DNA of 64,000 bases from Cardiobacteriaceae bacterium (GTDB lineage: Bacteria > Pseudomonadota > Gammaproteobacteria > Cardiobacteriales > Cardiobacteriaceae), in NCBI GenBank assembly GCA_030529365.1, contig JAUMXB010000001.1, positions 62,001 to 126,000 on the forward strand, given 5' to 3'. The translations under genes and the position numbers were made by a program. The notes under the pieces were generated by a model, which saw only the letters and a list, made by a program, of their open reading frames with translations, was not told the origin of the DNA and did not search any database. Positions 37,133 to 45,889 of this stretch are shown here, piece after piece. Position 1 is the stretch's first letter. Each line of letters begins with the position of its first letter.

Positions 37133-37160
37133 TTGCATCAGCATCTGAAGCCATTATAAT
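37133..37160 (+). promoter_or_regulatory. tRNA-Lys promoter
   Basis: TTGCAT (37133-37138), 16 bp spacer, consensus TATAAT (37155-37160), then a GCGCGCC discriminator typical of stringently controlled stable-RNA promoters, 20 bp before the tRNA. Confidence 0.75.
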
Positions 37161-37179
37161 GCGCGCCTTCAAGACGCTT

Positions 37180-37254
37180 GGGTCGTTAGCTCAGTGGTAG
37201 AGCAGTTGGCTTTTAACCAATTGGTCGAAGGTTCGAATCCTTCACGACCCACCA
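37180..37254 (+). tRNA. tRNA-Lys (UUU), copy 1
   Basis: A 75-nt cloverleaf with acceptor GGGTCGT/ACGACCC, D-arm GCTC..GAGC, anticodon loop CTTTTAA (anticodon TTT), T-loop TTCGAAT and encoded CCA. Identical in sequence to copy 2, which starts 58 bp downstream. Confidence 0.98.
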
Positions 37255-37312
37255 TCTTCACCATGGCAAACAGCGTTTCTCACGGCAATCGCCGCATCTT
37301 GAACATCACAAC

Positions 37313-37387
37313 GGGTCGTTAGCTCAGTGGTAGAGCAGTTGGCTTTTAACCAATTGGTCGAAGGTTCGAATCCTTCACGACCCACCA
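37313..37387 (+). tRNA. tRNA-Lys (UUU), copy 2
   Basis: Exact repeat of copy 1 including CCA. No promoter is seen between the two, so they are probably cotranscribed. The one-unit dyad element 12 starts 14 bp after it. Confidence 0.98.
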
Positions 37388-37401
37388 TCAATTTCCCTAA
37401 A

Positions 37402-37448
37402 ATCATCATTTTTTACCGAAACAAGCGCTTCTCCATGAGAAAAAGCAT
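37402..37448. repeat. AAGCGCTT dyad element 12 (one unit)
   Basis: Single core at 37423-37430 with left end ATCATCATTTTTTACC and right arm ATGAGAAAAA. It lies between tRNA-Lys and the scpA fragment. Confidence 0.82.
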
Positions 37449-37488
37449 GCATATTTATCGTTTTTCTGTTGCGTATGAATTCTCTCCG

Positions 37489-37631
37489 CCTGCCGCTATA
37501 ATGCGCCGCTTTTCCCGCTCTGTTCAGGTATGGAACAACTGGTACTCGTCTTCGGCGAACCGCTGAAGAAAATGCCCAAGGATCTCTACATCCCGCCGGA
37601 TGCGTTGCGGGTGATGCTGGCCGTGTTCGAA
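37489..37631. repeat. 143 bp direct repeat of the scpA 5' region, left copy
   Basis: Matches 41112-41254 base for base at a constant offset of 3623 bp, with two mismatches that I can see (in TGCGTTGCGG versus TGCGCTGCGG, and CCGTGTTC versus CCGTTTTC). It contains the TATAAT box (37497-37502), the scpA ATG and about 34 codons. A weaker similarity extends some 30 bp upstream. Confidence 0.92.
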
Positions 37632-37643
37632 AGCACAGCCTGA
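37530..37643 (+). pseudogene. truncated 5' fragment of scpA
   Basis: An open frame of 37 codons. Residues 1-34 equal the start of the intact ScpA at 41153 (MEQLVLVFGEPLKK and so on), then the frame runs into foreign sequence and stops after EST A. It is the leftover of the duplicated scpA start at the left edge of the mcrBC island. It keeps a promoter-like TATAAT and start codon, so it may be transcribed into mcrB, 39 bp downstream. Confidence 0.88.
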
Positions 37644-37682
37644 ATAACAATACAGCTTGAATAAATAGAGGAGATAAAGAAT

Positions 37683-39890
37683 ATGAATTCAAAACCTGAA
37701 GGAGCCGGAGCCCGGGCCTGTTGGTTTGTCGGAGCCACATACGGCGGAACTGATGATCAGACCCCCCGCTTTCTACAGGAAGGCATTTGGGAAAATGGAT
37801 ATCAGGACAAATACCTTGACGCAGTGAAGTCTATCCAGGTGGGGGACCGTATTGCGATTAAGTCGTCCTATACGCGAAAGCACGATCTCCCCTTTGATAA
37901 CCGAGGCCAAACCGTTTCCGTCATGGCGATCAAAGCCATTGGCACGGTAAAAGAGAACCTCGGCGACGGCCGCATCTTGAAAGTTGACTGGACACCTTTC
38001 GATCCTCCGCGTGAGTGGTACTTCTACACCAATCGAAGCACGGTCTGGCGGGTCTTGCCTGGGGACTGGACTACAGATGCGTTGATCGGATTCACCTTCG
38101 AGGAAAAGGTACAAGACATCAACCGGTTCCGCAATGCTCCTTACTGGCGTGAACGCTTCGGTGATAGTGCTGTCGACAAGCGCCGTTTCAACTGGACCCG
38201 CTTTTACGAAGCGGTAGCAGACAAGCTCCTGACCTTTCGGAATAGGCGGGATGAGCTGATTGCCGGAATCCACGTTATTGCATCGAAGGTGGATGGCCTC
38301 TCTAATCTACAGGATCAATTTGCGGATGGTTCTTCTGGTCCCCTGAAGGACATCTGCCCATTTACGGCCATGGGCATATTCAACAGGGGGATCACCGATG
38401 CAAATCGCAAAGCTATTGCAAGCGAGCTTGCCAGTCTGCTTGGAGTATCTGAGCCGGTTCCGGATTCCTTTGAGGGGATTCCTATTCTCAACAACCAGAA
38501 GTCATGGTTTTTCGGGTTCGACAACAAACGCCAACCAGACGACATTGACATCCTCTGGGAGGCCTTCGCCCAGGCAATTGCTTTTGCGGAAGCGGATGAC
38601 GCGGAGGCGCGGTCGGCATTTGTCTCAGCCTACGACAACGCGACGCAGCGCTATGGTGTAGGGTGGAATCTTACTATGGGGCTGTACTGGATTCGTCCCT
38701 GGAATTTCCCGACCCTTGATGGTCAGTCCCAGCGTTACATCAGCAAGAAGCTCAACATTCAGATTGGCATGAACGGTCCCAAGGGCCGCTGCAACGCCAC
38801 TGATTATCTGGCGGTGCTGGACACCCTTGAGGCTCGTTTTCAGGAGGATGTGTATCCCGTCCACTCATTCCCGGAGCTGTCGCTTGCCGCCTGGCTTTTC
38901 AAGGATAGTGGGACATCTGCCCACCCGAATGCCACAGATCCTGATGCGCAGGATGACGAATCCGATGCTACATCCGAGGCAGAGCTCACGGTGGCACCCA
39001 TCGAACCGTACTCCATCGATGACATTGTGAAAGACGGATGTTTCATCCCACGGGAAAAACTCAAAAAAATTCTTGGACGCCTTCGGACCAAGAAAAACCT
39101 GATCCTCCAAGGCCCACCGGGCACCGGAAAGACCTGGCTGGCCAAGCGATTGGCTTTCGCTTGGATAGGGCAACGCGACGACAGCAAAGTTCGAGCAGTG
39201 CAGTTTCATCCGAACCTTTCCTACGAGGATTTCATTCGCGGATGGCGGCCGGTGGGAGACGGAAAGCTCACGCTGGTGGATGGGCCTTTTGTGGAAATGA
39301 TAAATGCCGCTGCGAAAAATCCAATGTCAAGATATGTAGTCGTCATCGAAGAGATCAATCGCGGCAATCCTGCACAGATTTTCGGCGAGATGCTGACACT
39401 TCTCGAGGCTGACAAGAGAACGCCAAATGAGGCTTTGGAGCTTTCCTACAAACGTTCAGATGGCGAGCGTGTTTTCATTCCGGATAACCTCTATGTCATC
39501 GGCACCATGAATATTGCCGACCGCTCCCTCGCTCTGGTCGATCTGGCGTTGCGTCGCCGCTTTGCCTTCATCAATTTGGAGCCCACGCTCGGCAAGCCCT
39601 GGCACGATTGGGTTCAGTCCCAGTGCGGCATTGATTCGGAAATCCTTGTTGAAATCGAGAAGCGTCTCATCACTTTGAACAATGAAATTTCAGCAGACGC
39701 CGGTCTCGGGCCTCAGTTTCAAGTAGGGCACAGCTATGTCACACCGCCGTTCGGTATTCCCATCAGTGATGCCCAAGAATGGTTCCGTCAGGTAGTTGAT
39801 ACCGAGATCGGTCCGTTGCTCGATGAATACTGGTTCGATGCGCTCGAGAAATCCCGGAAGGCGAGAGAACGCTTGTTGGAAGGATTCTGA
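37683..39890 (+). CDS. mcrB: McrB-type AAA+ GTPase of an McrBC restriction system
   Basis: A 735-residue protein. The N-terminal ~110 residues (ACWFVGATYGGTDD start) look like an EVE/PUA-like modified-base reader. A middle region (about 120-430) follows, then the McrB motor: Walker A LQGPPGTGKTWLAK (~476), Walker B VVVIEEINRGNP (~552) and the McrB signature GTMNIADRSL (~607). McrB binds modified DNA and translocates with GTP, activating the McrC nuclease. GAGGAGATAAAG precedes the start. Base composition and codon use are clearly less G+C-rich than neighbouring genes. mcrC follows after 2 bp. Confidence 0.93.
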   Translation: MNSKPEGAGARACWFVGATYGGTDDQTPRFLQEGIWENGYQDKYLDAVKSIQVGDRIAIKSSYTRKHDLPFDNRGQTVSVMAIKAIGTVKENLGDGRILKVDWTPFDPPREWYFYTNRSTVWRVLPGDWTTDALIGFTFEEKVQDINRFRNAPYWRERFGDSAVDKRRFNWTRFYEAVADKLLTFRNRRDELIAGIHVIASKVDGLSNLQDQFADGSSGPLKDICPFTAMGIFNRGITDANRKAIASELASLLGVSEPVPDSFEGIPILNNQKSWFFGFDNKRQPDDIDILWEAFAQAIAFAEADDAEARSAFVSAYDNATQRYGVGWNLTMGLYWIRPWNFPTLDGQSQRYISKKLNIQIGMNGPKGRCNATDYLAVLDTLEARFQEDVYPVHSFPELSLAAWLFKDSGTSAHPNATDPDAQDDESDATSEAELTVAPIEPYSIDDIVKDGCFIPREKLKKILGRLRTKKNLILQGPPGTGKTWLAKRLAFAWIGQRDDSKVRAVQFHPNLSYEDFIRGWRPVGDGKLTLVDGPFVEMINAAAKNPMSRYVVVIEEINRGNPAQIFGEMLTLLEADKRTPNEALELSYKRSDGERVFIPDNLYVIGTMNIADRSLALVDLALRRRFAFINLEPTLGKPWHDWVQSQCGIDSEILVEIEKRLITLNNEISADAGLGPQFQVGHSYVTPPFGIPISDAQEWFRQVVDTEIGPLLDEYWFDALEKSRKARERLLEGF

Positions 39891-39892
39891 TC

Positions 39893-41017
39893 GTGACGCT
39901 TGTCACAGCCAACTTGATCTCAGACGCTCACGAAGGAATTGGTCGTATCGGGCGCATCCCGGTGCGCAACCTTTGGCTGCTCATGCTGTATGCATCAGAT
40001 TTGTTCAGGGAACTCGAAAAAGCAAAAGTTGCTGTAGAGGACAACCCTGATGACATCCCAGATCTGGTCGCAGAAATGCTTTGCCGTCGCGTCGAACGTC
40101 GTATTCGGCGCAACTTGAGTTATGGATACCAATCGCGAGAGGCTGTTCTCAGCCGAGTGCGTGGCCGCATTGATCTGCTGAACACGGAGAGACATCAATT
40201 ACTGGATCGCGGAAAAGTGGCTTGCCGATTCCATGAGTTAACCATCGATACTGCCCGAAATCGCTATGTAAGGGTGGCCTTGGAGGAAATATCCAAAATC
40301 GTTCGCCAGGAGGCGTTGGCACACCGATGCCGGTCGCTAGCGGCAAGCTTGAGGCACATGGGCGTAACCGGAAGATGTCCGAATCGCAGTGAAGTTTCCA
40401 TTGACCGCTTCGGGATGCATGATAGAGATGATCAACCTATGGTTGCTGCGGCCCATTTGGCCTTTAACCTTGCTCTACCTACAGAGGCCACTGGCACAAA
40501 GCAATTGTCGTTGCCGGATAGAGAAATTACCTGGATTCGGAAGCTCTACGAGAAAGGAATCGCTGGTTTCTATGATGTCGTGCTTTCAAAAAACGGATGG
40601 CGTGTCGATGCGGGCAAAACTATTGGCTGGCAGATTGCAAGCAAGAGTCTGGGTATAGAAAAAATACTACCCTCGATGCGAACCGATATCATCCTCGACC
40701 ACTCCGAAGCAGGACGCCGTATCGTCATTGACACGAAATTCAACTCCGTTGTAACACGAGGCTGGTATCGGGAAGAAACACTGCGCAGCGGATATGTTTA
40801 TCAGATATATGCCTATTTGAGATCCCAGGAAGGTAATGGTGATCGCCTCGCTGAAAATGCTTCGGGCCTGCTCCTTCATCCTTCGGTGGACGATATAGTG
40901 AACGAGTCCGTCGTAATCCAGAACCATGAAATTCGATTTGCTACTGTTGATCTGGGAGCAACGGCAAAGGAAATCCGCGAACAACTCTTACAGGTTCTGG
41001 GAGTTAATCATGCTTAG
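39893..41017 (+). CDS. mcrC: McrC-type PD-(D/E)XK endonuclease subunit
   Basis: A 374-residue protein. The start RIPVRNLWLLMLYASDLF resembles the McrC N-terminus. The nuclease core is near residues 262-285: MRTDIILD then RRIVIDTKF, giving the Asp and D-X-K residues. It cleaves DNA when recruited by McrB. It begins 2 bp after mcrB and shares its lower G+C. The next 94 bp to the right repeat show nothing recognisable. Confidence 0.92.
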   Translation: MTLVTANLISDAHEGIGRIGRIPVRNLWLLMLYASDLFRELEKAKVAVEDNPDDIPDLVAEMLCRRVERRIRRNLSYGYQSREAVLSRVRGRIDLLNTERHQLLDRGKVACRFHELTIDTARNRYVRVALEEISKIVRQEALAHRCRSLAASLRHMGVTGRCPNRSEVSIDRFGMHDRDDQPMVAAAHLAFNLALPTEATGTKQLSLPDREITWIRKLYEKGIAGFYDVVLSKNGWRVDAGKTIGWQIASKSLGIEKILPSMRTDIILDHSEAGRRIVIDTKFNSVVTRGWYREETLRSGYVYQIYAYLRSQEGNGDRLAENASGLLLHPSVDDIVNESVVIQNHEIRFATVDLGATAKEIREQLLQVLGVNHA

Positions 41018-41111
41018 GGGCTGTAAAAGGCAATAACATTTGATCCAAAAATATCATGTGACAAAAAGCTTTTGCCTTTTTCATTTCTCTGTTTCTTATG
41101 AATTTCCTGCA

Positions 41112-41254
41112 CCTGCCGCTATAATGCGCCGCTTTTCCCGCTCTGTTCAGGTATGGAACAACTGGTACTCGTCTTCGGCGAACCGCTGAAGAAAATGCCC
41201 AAGGATCTCTACATCCCGCCGGATGCGCTGCGGGTGATGCTGGCCGTTTTCGAA
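41112..41254. repeat. 143 bp direct repeat of the scpA 5' region, right copy
   Basis: Right partner of 37489-37631. It supplies TATAAT (41120-41125), the ATG (41153) and the first codons of the intact scpA. Confidence 0.92.
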
Positions 41255-41947
41255 GGGCCGCTTGATCTGCTGCTCTATCTCATCCGCAAGCACAACATCG
41301 CCATTCACGATATTCCCGTGGCGATGATTACCGAGCAATATCTTCTCTATATCCGCGCCATGCGCGAGATGGACATGACGCTTGCCGCCGAATACCTGCT
41401 GATGGCGGCCACGCTTGCCGACATCAAGGCGCGTATGCTCCTGCCGCAGCCGGAAATCTCGGACGAAGACGAGGAGGACGACCCGCGTTCGGCGCTGGTG
41501 GATCGCCTCATCCGCTATGCGCAAACTGCCGCCGCCGCGCAGATGCTCGCCAGCATGGCGCGGGTGGACGCGGGTATTGCCCTTTCCGCGCACACGCCGC
41601 CGCCTGCCATTGTGCCGCGCATCAAGCCGACGGCCGACGTTGCCCGCCTCGCGCAATCCATTCGCCATTTGTGGCACCAGCACGGCCTGCGCCGCGCCCA
41701 TGCGGTGGAAGCAGAATCCTTCTCGCTGGCGGAACGCATCGAGCGCATCGAAGCGCGTCTTGCCCGTCAGCACGGCTGGCAGGAGCTTTCCCGCTGCTAC
41801 GAAGCAGAAGAAGGCCGCGCCGGGCTTACGGTCAGCCTCATGGCCATGCTCGAGCTGGATCGCATGGCGCGCATCGAATGGCAGCAGGCAGAAGCCTTCG
41901 CGCCGGTCTATCTGCGCGCGCGGCAAGATGAAAAGATTTCTCACTGA
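41153..41947 (+). CDS. scpA: segregation and condensation protein ScpA
   Basis: A 264-residue kleisin. VFEGPLDLLLYLIRKHNIAI is the diagnostic ScpA N-terminal motif, and the winged-helix C-terminal region ends near residue 255. ScpA bridges SMC heads with ScpB during chromosome organisation; scpB is not in this window. The gene is intact although its 5' end is duplicated on the far side of mcrBC. Its last codons (DEKISH) and TGA lie inside dyad element 13. Confidence 0.95.
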   Translation: MEQLVLVFGEPLKKMPKDLYIPPDALRVMLAVFEGPLDLLLYLIRKHNIAIHDIPVAMITEQYLLYIRAMREMDMTLAAEYLLMAATLADIKARMLLPQPEISDEDEEDDPRSALVDRLIRYAQTAAAAQMLASMARVDAGIALSAHTPPPAIVPRIKPTADVARLAQSIRHLWHQHGLRRAHAVEAESFSLAERIERIEARLARQHGWQELSRCYEAEEGRAGLTVSLMAMLELDRMARIEWQQAEAFAPVYLRARQDEKISH

Positions 41948-41976
41948 CAAGCGCTTGTGTTGAGAAACTTTCCCAT
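41928..41976. repeat. AAGCGCTT dyad element 13 (one unit)
   Basis: Single core at 41949-41956. The left arm GATTTCTCA overlaps the end of scpA and includes its stop codon. Right arm TGAGAAACTTTCCCAT. Confidence 0.82.
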
Positions 41977-42006
41977 TATTCAAACAAAAAAGGAAACAAA
42001 ATAACC

Positions 42007-43080
42007 ATGCGCGCAATGTGGTGGGTGCCGTGGAGCATGTTGATGGCGATGGCGCCCGTGGCGCTGTACGCCATCTGGCAGGTATGCGGCAGGCGCTGGC
42101 GCTTGTCCGTTTTCATGCTGGCGGGCGTGCTGCTGTTGCAGGTGCTGTTCGCGCTTGCCCTGTGGCGCGGCTTTGGCGATGTGATGGCGTGGCTGGCGCT
42201 TCTCCTCGTGCTTTGCTGGTATCTGATGCTGACAGGGTTGCCCGCGCTGGTTATCGGCTGGCGTTATCGTCGCCAGGGATGGCCGCTGTGGCTGCGCGTG
42301 GCGACGGCGGGCGCTTTTTTCGCGCTCATCGGCGTATCGCTTTTCAATGCCTATGCGCCGGTGGTGCGCCATGCGCATATCCGGCTCGACAAGCCCTTGG
42401 AAAAACCCTTGCGCCTGCTGCTCGCTGCCGACCTGCATCTTTACTGGCTGTTCGGCAACCGCCAGCTCGACTGGCTGGCGCACACGGCGCAACGCGAAAA
42501 AGCCGATATGGTGCTGATGCCGGGCGACATCATCAACGATCACCTGCGCCCCTATGCCGCGCACGGCATGGCGCCGCATCTCGCCAGCGTGCGCGCGCCG
42601 TTCGGCGTGTTCGCCACCCTCGGCAACCATGAATTCTATGGCGACGCGCTCGCCAACGCCCAGGCCCTGCGCGATGCCGGTATCCGCGTGCTGCGCGACG
42701 AAGCGCTGGTCGTGGATGGCCGCCTCATCATCGCTGGTCGTGATGACGACATGCAACGCGGTCGCAAAAGCCTGAAAGCCATACTGGCCGGCATGGATAC
42801 CACGCTGCCGGTGCTGGTGCTCGATCACCGCCCTACCCATATTGCGGAAAACGCGGCCGCCGGTGCGGATATCCAGTTTTCCGGCCATACGCATGGCGGG
42901 CAGATCTTTCCGGTGAACTGGATCGTGCGCAAAATGTATCCCCTGCACCACGGCCATGCCCGCATGGATGGCATGGACGTCATCGTCACCTCTGGCTACG
43001 GCTTTTGGGGTCTGCCCTTCCGTCTTGCGACGCGCTCGGAAGTATGGTTGATAACGATTTCAGGAAAAGCAGAAAAATAA
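42007..43080 (+). CDS. membrane-anchored calcineurin-like metallophosphoesterase
   Basis: A 357-residue protein with four or so N-terminal helices (to about residue 115) and a phosphoesterase domain. Metal motifs are AADLHLYW, MPGDIIND, LGNHEFYGD and FSGHTHGGQIF. It resembles the YkuE/YaeI group, whose physiological substrates are mostly unknown (some act on UDP-sugars or lipids). Its TAA stop is within the left end of dyad element 14. Confidence 0.9.
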   Translation: MRAMWWVPWSMLMAMAPVALYAIWQVCGRRWRLSVFMLAGVLLLQVLFALALWRGFGDVMAWLALLLVLCWYLMLTGLPALVIGWRYRRQGWPLWLRVATAGAFFALIGVSLFNAYAPVVRHAHIRLDKPLEKPLRLLLAADLHLYWLFGNRQLDWLAHTAQREKADMVLMPGDIINDHLRPYAAHGMAPHLASVRAPFGVFATLGNHEFYGDALANAQALRDAGIRVLRDEALVVDGRLIIAGRDDDMQRGRKSLKAILAGMDTTLPVLVLDHRPTHIAENAAAGADIQFSGHTHGGQIFPVNWIVRKMYPLHHGHARMDGMDVIVTSGYGFWGLPFRLATRSEVWLITISGKAEK

Positions 43081-43127
43081 CCGTTTTTTACCACCATGAA
43101 GCGCTTTGTGCGGTAAAAAATCATTAT
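43077..43127. repeat. AAGCGCTT dyad element 14 (one unit)
   Basis: Single core at 43099-43106. The ends ATAACCGTTTTTTACCA and CGGTAAAAAATCATTAT are inverted repeats. The left end overlaps the phosphoesterase stop codon. Confidence 0.88.
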
Positions 43128-43251
43128 AAATTGCTACAAAACAAGAAAAAATACCGGGATTATTTCCGCATGGCTGCCATGCACCGCACGGCAGCAGCGC
43201 CGCCGGCCGGGGAATGGTATAAAATCGCGACTTTTTCAACCCTTGCACACT

Positions 43252-44568
43252 ATGGACTGGACTTCCCTGCTTTCCACCTATCGTCTCGGCCAGGCGGCCA
43301 CGCCCGAGCCTTCCGTGCGCTCCGATTTCCAGCGCGATGGCGACCGCCTCATGTTCTCCGCCGCCTTTCGCCGCATGCAGGATAAAACGCAAGTCTTCCC
43401 GCTGGAAAAGAACGACTACGTCCGCACCCGTCTCACCCATTCGCTGGAAGTCTCCTGCGTGGGCAGAAGCCTTGGCAACAGCGTCGGCGCGCAACTCATC
43501 GAACGCTATCCCGGGCTGCGCCGCCAGGGCATCGAAGCCGCGCACATTGGCGATATCGTCGCCGCCGCCTGTCTGGCCCACGACATCGGCAACCCGCCCT
43601 TCGGCCATTTCGGCGAACAGGCCATGTGCGACTATTTCGCGAGCGGCGCAGGCAGCGCCATTCTCGACCATCTTGCGAACGAACAGGAACGCGAAGACCT
43701 GCGCCACATCGAAGGCAACGCCCAGGGCTTTCGCATCGTCAACCGCCTGGAAAGCCCGGACAACCGCGGCGGCCTGCGCCTCACCGCCGCCACCATCGCC
43801 TCCTCCAGCAAATATCCGTCGCTCGCAGGCTCCCACAGCTACAGCAAAAACGGCTGTTACCTCGACGACTGGCAGGACTTCTGCACCATCTTCGCCACCC
43901 TCGGCCTGAAGCGCCTGCATGACACGCGCTGGCAGCGCCATCCGCTCTCCTTCCTCATGGAAGCCGCCGACGACATCTGCTACCTCATCGTCGATATCGA
44001 AGACGCCTACCAGGTCGGGCAAATCGACTACGACATCGCCCGCGACAAGCTCAATGCCCTCGCTGGCGGCCTCATCGACGAAACCCGCTTCACCGCCATG
44101 CAAAGCCGCTCCGACCAGCTTGCCTATTTGCGCGCCAAAGCCATCGGCCAACTGGTGCACGAAGCGGTCGATGTCTTCTGGCAAGTGGAAAGCGGCCTGC
44201 TCGACGGCAGCCACACCGATCCCCTGTTGAAAAGCATCCCTTCCGCGCCAGCGCTGGAAGCGCTGCGCCACTTCGCACAGCGAAACATCTACATCTCGCG
44301 CCCTGTCATCGAAGTACAAATCGCCGGCCACCGCGTGCTCACCGGCCTGATGGACATCTTCTGCCAGTCGCTTTTGAACGAACAGCAAAAGCGCAGCAGC
44401 CGCCGCGACCGCATGATCCTCGCCCTCCTGCCCGCGCGCTACCTGCGCTACAACCAAAGCCTGTATCAGCGCCTGCTCGGCGTCTGCGACTACATCTCCG
44501 GCATGACCGACTCCTATGCCGTGTCGCTTTACAAAAAACTCACCGGCATCTCGCTGCCCGTCAACTAA
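43252..44568 (+). CDS. dgt: deoxyguanosinetriphosphate triphosphohydrolase
   Basis: A 438-residue HD-domain enzyme that hydrolyses dGTP to deoxyguanosine and triphosphate. The HD metal motif is RTRLTHSLEV ... CLAHDIGNPPFGHFGE, and the DDICYLIVDIEDAY segment gives the final Asp. An extended -10 (TGGTATAAAAT) lies about 25 bp upstream. The ATG at 43252 is chosen over an in-frame TTG three codons before. Followed closely by nadR. Confidence 0.93.
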   Translation: MDWTSLLSTYRLGQAATPEPSVRSDFQRDGDRLMFSAAFRRMQDKTQVFPLEKNDYVRTRLTHSLEVSCVGRSLGNSVGAQLIERYPGLRRQGIEAAHIGDIVAAACLAHDIGNPPFGHFGEQAMCDYFASGAGSAILDHLANEQEREDLRHIEGNAQGFRIVNRLESPDNRGGLRLTAATIASSSKYPSLAGSHSYSKNGCYLDDWQDFCTIFATLGLKRLHDTRWQRHPLSFLMEAADDICYLIVDIEDAYQVGQIDYDIARDKLNALAGGLIDETRFTAMQSRSDQLAYLRAKAIGQLVHEAVDVFWQVESGLLDGSHTDPLLKSIPSAPALEALRHFAQRNIYISRPVIEVQIAGHRVLTGLMDIFCQSLLNEQQKRSSRRDRMILALLPARYLRYNQSLYQRLLGVCDYISGMTDSYAVSLYKKLTGISLPVN

Positions 44569-44581
44569 AAAAGGAAACCCC

Positions 44582-45589
44582 ATGCCCAAAGCCACCATCG
44601 GCTGGATGATCGGCCACTTCGAACCCCTGCACCAGGGCCATATCCGCATCATCCAGCACGCCATCGGTCTAGTCGAGCAACTGCACATCGTCATCCTCGA
44701 GCATCCTGATCCCAATCCCGACTACTCCGTCACCCTCGCCGACAAAGTGCGCTGGATGCAGCGCGCCTTCAGTTTCTTCCCCTTCATCCAGATCCACAGC
44801 CACGCCGCGCCCAACCCCAACGCCAGCCAGGCCGACGCCCAAGCCATGCTGTACCAGATCCGCAACGCCTGCGGCATTAGCGACAAAGCCGTCCTCATCA
44901 GCGACGAATCCCACCTCTGGCAGCTGCACCTGCCGCCCGAGCGCATCATCGCCCTGCCCCTGCACGACGCCTACCCGAGCGACGCCATCCATCGCGACCC
45001 CGTGCGCTACTGGTCGCTCATCCATCCCACCGCGCGCCGCGACTACACCCGCACCATCGCCGTCGTCGGCGGAGAAAGCTCGGGCAAAACCACCCTCGTG
45101 CACAAACTCGCCAACTATTTCCTGACCGATTACGTGCTGGAACAAGGCCGCCTCTACGTGGACTACGACCTCGGCGGCAGCGAACTCGCCCTGCAATACT
45201 CCGACTACCAGCGCATCGCCATCGACCATGCCAAAGCCGTCAACCTCGCCATGGAAGCGCCGAAAGCGCCCGTGATGGTCATCGACACCGATTTCGTCAC
45301 CACCCAGGCCTTCTGCCTCACCTACGAAGGCCAGCGCGATCCCGTCGTCGATACCTTCATCGACCAGATGCGCTTCGACCACACCCTGCTCCTTGCCAAC
45401 AACACCGTCTGGGTCGATGACGGCCTGCGCTCGCTCGGCACCGACCGCGCCCGCGAAGCCTTCCAGAACACCCTGCGCGGCCTCTACCAGGAATTCTCCA
45501 TCCCCGTGCATGAAATCAGCGAACGCTCCTACCAGGCGCGCTACGAACAGGCCGTGCACTACATCAACACGAAAATCTACGGGAAATAA
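44582..45589 (+). CDS. nadR: bifunctional NMN adenylyltransferase/nicotinamide riboside kinase NadR
   Basis: A 335-residue two-domain enzyme. The N-terminal nucleotidyltransferase has GHFEPLHQGHIRI and the C-terminal kinase has the P-loop VVGGESSGKTTLVHK (about residue 160). It makes NAD from nicotinamide riboside via NMN. The N-terminal helix-turn-helix repressor domain of enteric NadR is absent, as in Haemophilus, so it is probably purely enzymatic. It lies 13 bp after dgt with a good AAAAAGGAAACCCC ribosome site. Confidence 0.93.
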   Translation: MPKATIGWMIGHFEPLHQGHIRIIQHAIGLVEQLHIVILEHPDPNPDYSVTLADKVRWMQRAFSFFPFIQIHSHAAPNPNASQADAQAMLYQIRNACGISDKAVLISDESHLWQLHLPPERIIALPLHDAYPSDAIHRDPVRYWSLIHPTARRDYTRTIAVVGGESSGKTTLVHKLANYFLTDYVLEQGRLYVDYDLGGSELALQYSDYQRIAIDHAKAVNLAMEAPKAPVMVIDTDFVTTQAFCLTYEGQRDPVVDTFIDQMRFDHTLLLANNTVWVDDGLRSLGTDRAREAFQNTLRGLYQEFSIPVHEISERSYQARYEQAVHYINTKIYGK

Positions 45590-45649
45590 CAGCTTGCTGT
45601 CGGGCACATCCTGGCGCGCCCAACAAACCCTTTCATAAATATCTTCAAA

Positions 45650-45732
45650 ATGATGATTTTTTCTCGTCAATAAGCGCTTATAATGAGAAAATTTCTCACA
45701 GTAAGCGCTTTATAATGAGAAAAAATTACTAT
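45650..45732. repeat. AAGCGCTT dyad element 15 (two units)
   Basis: Cores at 45672-45679 and 45703-45710, 31 bp apart, with linker ATGAGAAAATTTCTCA between them. Right end GAGAAAAAATTACTAT. The rest of 45590-45889 holds A+T-rich upstream sequence of the ankyrin gene and no gene. Confidence 0.92.
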
Positions 45733-45889
45733 CGCCATTTTATTTCATTGCTGAATTCATCATCTCGCAAAGAAGCAAAAACCTCTCATCCCTGTCAACA
45801 GTCAGCCTAAAAAACACCTAACTTTTTATTATCTCGTTTTTTGATATTCTCCAGTCAGTTTTCCCGTGAACTGTGCAAAGGAGACTCTC

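Noticed and set aside
37327-37566. Small frame spanning the second tRNA-Lys and the scpA fragment
   Set aside because: It is made of tRNA and promoter sequence in a different frame from the scpA stub.
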